Shown: one piece after another, positions 14,914 through 20,309 of the stretch
Layout of the letters: each line of letters opens with the position of its first letter
Numbering within the stretch: position 1 is the first letter of the stretch
Source: a virus
Direction: 5' to 3' (one strand)
Virus record (IMG/VR): IMGVR_UViG_3300019458_000073
Location: 1 to 32,691 of that record
DNA length: 32,691 nucleotides
Made by a program: the position numbers and the translations under genes
The notes under the pieces: model-generated
Databases searched by the model: none
The model's input: the letters and a program-made list of their open reading frames with translations, nothing else
What the model was told of the DNA's origin: nothing

Positions 14914-15751
14914 ACGCGGTGTCGTAAAGCTCGCCATGCGTCTTGTGTGGCTCGGCGGCGCAAACGGCGTGAAGTCTTAGGGCTAGCGTCTTATCGCGGT
15001 CAAGGTCGGGGAACGTGAATAGTCCAGTACTCGTCTGCTGGCGCGCGGTGGTGGTCGTTTGCTCCATGAAACGCGACTCGAAAACGAGTTTCCGGTTTGG
15101 GGCTTCACCGTGCAGGAGCCAATAGCCGTCAACACGGCCCGTGATGTAACTGCTCCCGCGCGAGAGGCTCACCGGGTCGGGGCTCAAGCGGTCGTCTTGG
15201 TTCGTCTTGCGCGTATGGTGGACAAGCAACACCGTGCGCCCGGCAAAGATAGGCTCCATAGCGTCAAAGACCTTTTTCATGCTTGTCGAGTCATTCTCGT
15301 CTTCCTCATGGGACTCACGAAGGACGTCGATAATGACCACGGCGGGGTCCTCTTGTGATAGCACTGTTCTCCACCACGCGACGCCTTGAGCGCTCGTCAC
15401 AAGGAGCGGTAATACCATGTCGTCTTGGTGAATCAGTCGCAAATTGGGGAGATTCAGGTCAACGCCGTGCTCGTCAAACTTGCGTAATCGTTCGGTCCAG
15501 GCAGCTTCCTTTGTGTCAAGCTGCACGTAGAGTACTTTCTGCGGCGTGGGCGTTGGGTGGCCTAGGACGGGCTCCCCGTTGGCGAGCGCGCTAGCGATCG
15601 TCCACGCGAGAAAGGATTTGCCCGCCTTGGGCGGGCCCATGAGGAGAAAATATGCCGGACGCGGGATCAAACCAGTGGATAACCAAGCAAGTTGCGGCCG
15701 AGGAACGCGGAGAAACTCCGCCGGGGAAACCGTCCGAACGACGTTGGCCAT
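14765..15751 (-). CDS. RepA-like hexameric helicase / RecA-fold ATPase (AAA_25 type)
   Basis: A 328-residue protein. Walker A GPPKAGKS is at 39-46, Walker B PAVVIIDVLRE in the middle, and VLLVHHTRK follows, the signature of the RSF1010 RepA/AAA_25 branch of RecA-fold helicases. A winged-helix-like end (GELYDTAFKQVGVSRAVYYR) closes it. AAAGGAG lies 6 nt before the ATG at 15751, confirming a minus-strand gene inside a rightward block. It overlaps the gene on its left tail-to-tail by 149 bp and the one on its right head-to-head by 100 bp. A role as replicative helicase or loader for the nearby polymerase is likely. A 29-bp element copy about 400 bp upstream points towards it. Confidence 0.8.
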   Translation of the reverse strand: MANVVRTVSPAEFLRVPRPQLAWLSTGLIPRPAYFLLMGPPKAGKSFLAWTIASALANGEPVLGHPTPTPQKVLYVQLDTKEAAWTERLRKFDEHGVDLNLPNLRLIHQDDMVLPLLVTSAQGVAWWRTVLSQEDPAVVIIDVLRESHEEDENDSTSMKKVFDAMEPIFAGRTVLLVHHTRKTNQDDRLSPDPVSLSRGSSYITGRVDGYWLLHGEAPNRKLVFESRFMEQTTTTARQQTSTGLFTFPDLDRDKTLALRLHAVCAAEPHKTHGELYDTAFKQVGVSRAVYYRILAAHPCATHRGVGASVLAPRNGGTPKIQSTVASTQ

Positions 15752-16080
15752 GGGACACTCCTTTGGATAGTGAGATTGATTCGCGAAGCTGCCAGCGTTG
15801 CGCTGGCCTACTGTCCAAAGGTGCCAAGGTTAAATCTGCGGGGGTGCTGATCGAGTACGATGGGACGAAATTGTCGTTTAATGTCACCTATTTGTGCGAG
15901 GAACACGGCGCGTTGGCGATACTGGCGGGCAACGGGGGAAGTTGGTATCCGCGAACGGTGCTGACTCCTGAGCAGCACAAGGGGTTGGGTGGTCTGTCAA
16001 AAGACACACAACGGGTAGTGTACACTAGACCCTGCCCTCCCTTGATGGCAGACGGCGGGGAGAATGACGGCCAGGGATAG
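15652..16080 (+). CDS. Hypothetical protein, LAG-motif member 6
   Basis: A 142-residue protein. GAGGAG lies 5 nt before the ATG at 15652, although the first 100 bp are antisense to the start of the helicase gene, including its Walker A codons. It has one CQRC pair, a beta-like stretch (VKSAGVLIEYDGTKLSF), then CEEHGALAILAG, the shared motif. Unlike most members, the Cys pair precedes the motif, with TYLCEEH supplying further ligands: the whole resembles a small zinc-bound beta domain. Confidence 0.6.
   Translation: MPDAGSNQWITKQVAAEERGETPPGKPSERRWPWDTPLDSEIDSRSCQRCAGLLSKGAKVKSAGVLIEYDGTKLSFNVTYLCEEHGALAILAGNGGSWYPRTVLTPEQHKGLGGLSKDTQRVVYTRPCPPLMADGGENDGQG
16016..16027. promoter_or_regulatory. 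12-bp palindrome
   Basis: TAGTGTACACTA is a perfect palindrome inside the 3' part of the preceding gene. A related AGTGCACT palindrome lies next to 29-bp copy A (7621-7628 region), so both control regions carry a GGGTAGTG...CACT sequence. It is a possible repressor site; the evidence is thin. Confidence 0.3.
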
Positions 16081-16154
16081 TCAATCCCCGGCTCAGCAAG
16101 AGGCGCCGTCTGGACGGGAGGCGCGAACGATTTGAAGTTCGCCCCTCACTGTCG

Positions 16155-16183
16155 TTAAGGGGCCGAGACGCATGCTAGACTCG
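16155..16183 (-). repeat. 29-bp bipartite element, copy C
   Basis: The plus strand reads TTAAGGGGCCGAG, six variable bases, GC, one base, AGACTCG, with exactly the spacing of copy A (24/29 identical). Read as CGAGTCT...CCCCTTAA it points left, towards the minus-strand helicase gene that starts at 15751. Together with the copy at 16204-16232 it forms a back-to-back pair separated by 20 bp that includes an AT-rich run (AAATTTTT). Confidence 0.7.
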
Positions 16184-16203
16184 GGCGTGTAAATTTTTCC
16201 TAT

Positions 16204-16232
16204 CGAGTCTTGGGGGCCGCTCGCCCCCTTAA
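16204..16232 (+). repeat. 29-bp bipartite element, copy B
   Basis: Reads CGAGTCT, one base, nine G/C-rich bases, then TCGCCCCCTTAA on the plus strand: the inverted counterpart of copy C. Its TTAA end is 27 bp before the ATG at 16259, a fitting distance for a promoter with a short leader. Copies B and C could also pair into one long imperfect hairpin (16155-16232), so an operator, origin or hairpin role remains open. Confidence 0.7.
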
Positions 16233-16258
16233 CACTATGCAAGCACAAAAGGAGCCAC

Positions 16259-17182
16259 ATGAAAGTCTATAGCCCGTCGCAAACGTCCACTTGGATGCGC
16301 TGCCCGGTGTTGCGGGCGCTGCGCCACGAGGGCTGGACTTCTAAGTACGTCGGGCGCCCGTTTTGGGCCGCCACCTTGGGGCAGGGGTTCGCGGCTGGAG
16401 TGGGAGTCTACAACAACCTTCGTAAGGATCGGGAGGCCCTGGGCCAGCCCGCGCCCGCGCGCACGTTGTCCGGGCGCGTCACCCTCGCCAACGCGGCCGC
16501 CGCCGTAGCCATCAGCGTGATCGACCAGCGCCTAAACGAGGCCGAACGCTTGGGCGTGGTCATCGACGCCGAGGGCGTGGATTATGTCAAGACCATTCAC
16601 ACGCGCGCGGCGAAAGCTGTGACGGCTTACGTCGTGAGCGATCCGCTGCCCGACACGTGGCGCATTGTTGCGGTCGAAGAGTCTCTTGGCCCTGAGGCCG
16701 GCAATGCGCGCCCGGATGCGGTCGTGCGCGACACCATGGGACTGGCGATCCTGGATTACAAGTCCAAGCTGACACTGAACGCGCAGTACCGCCAAAAGAC
16801 CATCAACGAGTTCGCCAACGGCCACCAGTTCTTGCATTACGGTCACTTTGGCGCGCTCAAGTATCAAGAGCCCATCGATCGTTACTACATCGGCCTAGCA
16901 GTTTTCGAACCGCGGTGGGCATTCGACCTGCTCCCGTTTCCCCTGAACGCGGAGACGCAGAAGGTGTGGTTCCAGGGCGCATCCGTGGCGTGGGCGGCCA
17001 TGGAAAAGGAAGACCTTGGCCTACAGGCGCCGTGGATGAGTGACCGCCACAGCGACCAGTACGGGCAATGCCCGATGTACAAGGCGTGTTTCGTCCATCA
17101 CTTTGACGCGGCTCTCATGAAGCAGGATTACCTGCTCACCGAGCGCGTCCCGGAGGAGGTTCCGAATGAGGAAGCTGTTTAA
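16259..17182 (+). CDS. PD-(D/E)XK nuclease, RecB/Cas4-like
   Basis: A 307-residue protein. The N-terminus has the RecB-family start (SPSQTSTWMRCPVLRAL). The nuclease core reads NARPDAVVRD then LAILDYKSK, that is D-x(n)-D-Y-K with a following Gln motif (QFLHYGHF). Two cysteines near the end (QCPMYKACF) with the N-terminal one recall the Fe-S nucleases of the Cas4/AddB branch, but only three of four expected Cys are seen. AAAGGAG precedes the ATG by 4 nt. It is probably a 5'-3' or recombination exonuclease acting with the Sak4-like ATPase downstream. Confidence 0.75.
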   Translation: MKVYSPSQTSTWMRCPVLRALRHEGWTSKYVGRPFWAATLGQGFAAGVGVYNNLRKDREALGQPAPARTLSGRVTLANAAAAVAISVIDQRLNEAERLGVVIDAEGVDYVKTIHTRAAKAVTAYVVSDPLPDTWRIVAVEESLGPEAGNARPDAVVRDTMGLAILDYKSKLTLNAQYRQKTINEFANGHQFLHYGHFGALKYQEPIDRYYIGLAVFEPRWAFDLLPFPLNAETQKVWFQGASVAWAAMEKEDLGLQAPWMSDRHSDQYGQCPMYKACFVHHFDAALMKQDYLLTERVPEEVPNEEAV

Positions 17183-17423
17183 CGTAGCACTGGCGGTGAT
17201 GCTGGTTCTCACGGCGGCGAGCCCGGCGTTCGCTGGTGGCGGCGGCCATGACGGCGGCGGGGGTAACGGCGGAGGGAATCACGGAGGCGGACACGACGGC
17301 CCGGAGAGCGCGCGGTTCTTGTATGTGGGCGTCATGACGGATGCGCCGTGCAGCAGCGATGGGGTGCTGCACTCGGGACAGTATGGCAGCTTGGACGGCC
17401 ACGCAGCGCCGCAAGCGAACTAA
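17166..17423 (+). CDS. Secreted Gly/His-rich small protein
   Basis: An 85-residue protein. A signal peptide (basic MRKLF, hydrophobic ALAVMLVLTAA, cleavage near AFA-GG) is followed by a Gly/His/Asp-rich stretch (GGGHDGGGGNGGGNHGGG) and a short tail with one Cys. It overlaps the nuclease gene by 17 bp. His-rich Gly repeats can bind metals. An exported protein inside a replication operon is unusual; it may act in the periplasm during infection. Confidence 0.6.
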   Translation: MRKLFNVALAVMLVLTAASPAFAGGGGHDGGGGNGGGNHGGGHDGPESARFLYVGVMTDAPCSSDGVLHSGQYGSLDGHAAPQAN

Positions 17424-17432
17424 GCAACGAAA

Positions 17433-17456
17433 GGGGCGGGGGTTGCCCCCCGCCCC
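17433..17456 (+). terminator. Strong GC hairpin after the secreted-protein gene
   Basis: GGGGCGGGGG, loop TTGC, CCCCCGCCCC: ten perfect base pairs 9 bp after a stop codon. No T run follows, so it may pause RNA polymerase, protect the upstream mRNA or act as a weak terminator within the operon. Confidence 0.4.
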
Positions 17457-17517
17457 GTCCAGTCACACCAGACTAACCCCGACGGGGGAGAAAGGCCAAC
17501 AGGCCAAGGTGAAAGAC

Positions 17518-17787
17518 ATGCCGAAACGCGTAACGGTGCAGTTAAGCCTACCGGGGATCACGCCAAGTAGCCTGGCGCGGCAGCTGAAGAAACGCGGGAT
17601 AAAGGGCGATATCGGAGACAACCTGGCTTGTCCGCTCGCTAACTATTTCGCCACGGACCCTAACGTAGAGGAAGTGGAAGTTGCCGCCAACGCGGTGGTG
17701 CTCACAGTGCGCGTCCCGCTGCCCCCGGTGGCCCGGAAGTTCGTTAGCGAGTTCGATCAGGGCAAGCACCCGGCTTTGGAGCGTTAG
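17518..17787 (+). CDS. Small hypothetical phage protein
   Basis: An 89-residue protein from the ATG at 17518 (AAGGTG about 6 nt upstream); a longer frame to 17341 would cover the hairpin and the previous gene. A charged basic helix (SSLARQLKKRGIKGD) precedes DNLACPLANYFA, a Cys-Pro-x-A-x-Y motif seen in many small phage proteins of unknown function, then a beta pair (VEEVEVAANAVVLTVRV). It is immediately upstream of the ATPase gene. Confidence 0.65.
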   Translation: MPKRVTVQLSLPGITPSSLARQLKKRGIKGDIGDNLACPLANYFATDPNVEEVEVAANAVVLTVRVPLPPVARKFVSEFDQGKHPALER

Positions 17788-17789
17788 TC

Positions 17790-18527
17790 ATGAGACAACG
17801 GTTCAACCTGGACCTCGCGAGCCTCGAACGGTTCGCCATGCTCCTGCACGGCAACTATGGCGTCGGCAAGACGTTCCTGCTGGGCGACATGCTCCGCCAC
17901 GAGGCGCAAGCCGGTAAGGCGCGCTTCCTGAACGTCGCGGGCGAAGACGGCGCGCTCTCCATCGCCAACTTAGGGCTCGGGGAGATCGCTGAGACCGTTG
18001 ACACGCTCGCCGACTTCAAGGCCGTCCTCGTGGACTATAAGAAGGATGGCGTTTACGCGCTCGCGGTGGACGGCGGCAAGTTCTTCGGCAAGCTGGTGAT
18101 CCGCGCGGTGTGCGGCGACCGGCTCCCGAGCGTCGGCAAGGGCTCAGACGACTGGGCCAAGATTCATCGAGAGTTCGAGGACACGCTCGTAGCCCTGAAA
18201 CAGGCGGCTCCCGTCGTCGTCATGGCGTCGTCCAGCGACCGGAGCATGGACCAGATCACGGGCGAAACGTCCCTCACCCCCGACTTCCCTGGAAGGCAGG
18301 CCGCCGGATCGGGGGGTCAATTCGACTTCGTGTTTCTGGTGAAGGCTCAAGCCCTTTCACCCACGAAGGTGCGGCGTTGGGTGGAGACGGCCCCCACGGC
18401 GAACACCGTGATCCGTCAGCGTTTGCCCAAGCCGCTGCCTCCGGTGATCGAGCTACCGGAGAACGGCGGCGGCTGGGCCATCATTCGAAAGGCCATGCAG
18501 GAGTGCTTGGCCAAGGGAGGCAAGTAA
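17790..18527 (+). CDS. RecA-fold ATPase, Sak4-like (AAA_24 type)
   Basis: A 245-residue protein. Walker A HGNYGVGKT lies at ~20-28, a Walker B-like strand VYALAVDGG near 90, and a second strand APVVVMASSSD. Size and wording suit the phage AAA_24 group, which includes Sak4 single-strand annealing ATPases. GGAG precedes the ATG by 8 nt. The next large gene is a possible ssDNA-binding protein, the usual Sak4 partner, and an exonuclease lies upstream, so a phage recombination set is likely. Confidence 0.75.
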   Translation: MRQRFNLDLASLERFAMLLHGNYGVGKTFLLGDMLRHEAQAGKARFLNVAGEDGALSIANLGLGEIAETVDTLADFKAVLVDYKKDGVYALAVDGGKFFGKLVIRAVCGDRLPSVGKGSDDWAKIHREFEDTLVALKQAAPVVVMASSSDRSMDQITGETSLTPDFPGRQAAGSGGQFDFVFLVKAQALSPTKVRRWVETAPTANTVIRQRLPKPLPPVIELPENGGGWAIIRKAMQECLAKGGK

Positions 18528-18528
18528 G

Positions 18529-18723
18529 GTGCTAACACCCGCCACGGTGTTCTACTTTCTCTTAGTGCTGGGGGGCTCTGGGAAAGCGGCGGTTGTCGTT
18601 GGTCCCTTCAGCCAAGAGAGTACCTGTAACGCGGTACGCGAAACAGCGGCAAAAAACCTTTCGTTCGCGGGGTATGTCTCTTCGACGTGCTGGAGCGCGC
18701 CGTTGGGAGTCCTAGGCCGTTAA
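18529..18723 (+). CDS. Small exported or membrane protein with two Cys
   Basis: A 64-residue protein from GTG 18529, which begins 1 nt after the ATPase stop, with GGGAGG about 9 nt upstream. A hydrophobic N-terminus (ATVFYFLLVLGG) is followed by a GPFSQESTCNAVRETAA segment and SSTCWSAP. This GPF...C...C layout appears in many short phage proteins of unknown role; the cysteines could form a disulfide outside the cytoplasm. Confidence 0.55.
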   Translation: MLTPATVFYFLLVLGGSGKAAVVVGPFSQESTCNAVRETAAKNLSFAGYVSSTCWSAPLGVLGR

Positions 18724-18763
18724 CTTCGTTAGCTGGGCAATTACGCCCGAGGAGTTTTAGCGC

Positions 18764-19291
18764 ATGAGCGACCTGAACATCGAAGACCTGTACAACAAGA
18801 TCACCAGTCCCGAGCAGTTGAAGGAGTCCTTTGACAAGATCACCGCGCGGACGGGTCGGTACACCTTCACGGCCACCCGCGTCGACCCCCGCAAGGGGGA
18901 GTCGGACGCCAAGTTCGAGCCCGTGCGTGACCGGGAGTACGCCAGTGTCTTCGGCAAGATGACCGAGACCATGCCCGACGGCACCACCAAGCGCCGGGGC
19001 TCCGTGGGCTTCGACGCGTCGTGGGAGCTGAAGCGCGACCAGCGCGGCGCCGCGGACAAGCTGAGCAAACTGTGGGGCCAGATCGCCACCGCGCTCGACA
19101 TGAAGGACAAGAGCGTGGGCGAGATCATCAACGCGCTCAAGCAGTATCCCGTGAGCGTGTACGTCAACGAGTCGTTCAAGACGCCCGAGAAGTGGGCGAC
19201 CGCGCGCAACCAGGAGGAGCGGGAGGCGTATCGGCGCTTGGGTTACGAGGCCCGCAACTTCGTGGAGTCGGTGTCGAAGATCACGGGCTAG
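18764..19291 (+). CDS. Probable ssDNA-binding-type protein
   Basis: A 175-residue protein. GAGGAG lies 9 nt before the ATG. An N-terminal helix is followed by a beta-type region (GRYTFTATRVDP, YASVFGKMTETMPDG, KRRGSVGFDASWEL) and a C-terminal helical half (ADKLSKLWGQIATAL, QYPVSVYVNESF). The order and the location next to a Sak4-like ATPase suggest an OB-fold ssDNA-binding protein, but no motif proves it. Codon use is GC-rich and regular, as expected for an abundant protein. Confidence 0.5.
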   Translation: MSDLNIEDLYNKITSPEQLKESFDKITARTGRYTFTATRVDPRKGESDAKFEPVRDREYASVFGKMTETMPDGTTKRRGSVGFDASWELKRDQRGAADKLSKLWGQIATALDMKDKSVGEIINALKQYPVSVYVNESFKTPEKWATARNQEEREAYRRLGYEARNFVESVSKITG

Positions 19292-19295
19292 CGGC

Positions 19296-19730
19296 GTGAG
19301 GAAACCAGACGTCTGCCGGGGCTGCCCGCTTTACGATGACGGGGAAGGCTTTGTGCCTGACGAAATCGTGGACCCAGCGGCCCCGGTAGACGTCTGGTTG
19401 CAGAACCCCGGCGCGACTGAGGAATTGAAAGCGCGCCCGGCCGTTGGGGCAACGGGCGAAGACCTAAACGAGAAGTTCTTGCCCGCGGCTGGTCTCGAGC
19501 GCGGCAAGAACGTCAACGTTCGGAACGTCCTGCGCTGCCGGATGCGCGTGAATGGAAAGAAAGTTAACGACCTTCCCACGGGGAAGACCTTGATAGCGGC
19601 GATGAAGCACTGTCGGGTACACGACGTCGAAACGAAGGCTACCCTCGCGGTCGCCGCGGGGGCGCTCGCCTGGAAGGCATTTGGCGGCCCTGGGACGATC
19701 AGCGACTGGAGGGGGTTTTTGAGACCGTAA
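19296..19730 (+). CDS. N-terminal half of a split uracil-DNA glycosylase-like protein
   Basis: A 144-residue protein from GTG 19296. It shows the family 4 UDG layout: Cys7-x2-Cys10 (CRGCPLY), a degenerate motif 1 (LQNPGATEE where GEAPG is usual), RPAVGATGEDL, NVRNVLRC with Cys81, and HC at Cys106, giving all four Fe-S cysteines. It stops at SDWRGFLRP, before the essential C-terminal HPS-type motif. That missing part is found at the start of the polymerase gene at 20306. The stop TAA overlaps the HNH ATG (TAATG). The two halves probably once formed one UDG-polymerase protein and may still assemble. Confidence 0.75.
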   Translation: MRKPDVCRGCPLYDDGEGFVPDEIVDPAAPVDVWLQNPGATEELKARPAVGATGEDLNEKFLPAAGLERGKNVNVRNVLRCRMRVNGKKVNDLPTGKTLIAAMKHCRVHDVETKATLAVAAGALAWKAFGGPGTISDWRGFLRP

Positions 19731-20101
19731 TGGCTAGGGATTTGGCACGGAAGCGGGAGCGCGACCGTGCGCGGTGGGCTAGTCTTACCCCTGAACAACG
19801 CGCGGCCAAGAACGCCCGCGTGCGTGCGCGGCACGCCGCGAACCCCGGCTACTGGCGCAAGCGCAAGTACGACCTTACTTCGGAAGCGTACGACGCGATG
19901 AAAGAGGCCCAAGCTGGGCGGTGCGCGGTATGCAAAGAGGTGTTCACGAGTACACCTTCAGTGGACCACGACAAAGCAACGGGGCAGGTGCGCGGGCTGT
20001 TGTGCCACCAGTGCAACATCAACAGGGTCGGCGCGCATACAGTCGAAACCGCGCGCAAAGTCCTCGCCTATCTCGAACACTGGAGTCAACATGAACCGTG
20101 A
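19730..20101 (+). CDS. HNH endonuclease, endonuclease VII type (homing-like)
   Basis: A 123-residue protein. A basic N-terminal helix (RKRERDRARWASLTPEQRA) precedes Cys65-x2-Cys68, VDHDKATGQVRGLL and Cys92-x2-Cys95-Asn96, the endonuclease VII core. The centre reads D-H-D-K, with Lys82 in place of the second His of D-H-x-H. It lies exactly between the two halves of the UDG domain, consistent with a homing insertion, as known for free-standing HNH genes that split phage genes. It is about the same length as the copy at 2731-3099. Confidence 0.85.
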   Translation: MARDLARKRERDRARWASLTPEQRAAKNARVRARHAANPGYWRKRKYDLTSEAYDAMKEAQAGRCAVCKEVFTSTPSVDHDKATGQVRGLLCHQCNINRVGAHTVETARKVLAYLEHWSQHEP

Positions 20102-20309
20102 GACGAACCCAAAGGTTGACCTGGACGAAATCTACCGTGGAATGTTAGAGTTGTTAGTGCCGCACCGTGGCGCCCGTAATGCTTACTTGAAGGCGTGTGG
20201 TGGGGATGCGGCGGAGGCCATTGATAGGATGACTGAAGATATTACCGCCTTCCAACAGGGGAAGGCTTCTCATCCGTACAGTTCGGTGATGAACGACATA
20301 CCAACATGA
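20091..20309 (+). CDS. Small helical hypothetical protein in the UDG/polymerase insertion
   Basis: A 72-residue protein. GGAG lies 5 nt before the ATG at 20091, which overlaps the HNH end; the stop overlaps the polymerase ATG. The product is helical (VDLDEIYRGMLELLVPHRGA, AEAIDRMTEDITAFQQG). It is carried with the HNH gene inside the split locus; it could be a helper of the nuclease or serve to restart translation of the polymerase. No family is recognised. Confidence 0.6.
   Translation: MNRETNPKVDLDEIYRGMLELLVPHRGARNAYLKACGGDAAEAIDRMTEDITAFQQGKASHPYSSVMNDIPT

Noticed and set aside
19730-20305. Group I or II intron interrupting the UDG-polymerase gene
   Set aside because: The 576 bp between the halves are almost fully occupied by two coding frames with ribosome sites and overlaps; the expected U at the 5' exon end fitting the reading frame is absent, and no room is left for an intron core. 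A gene split with separate translation is simpler.
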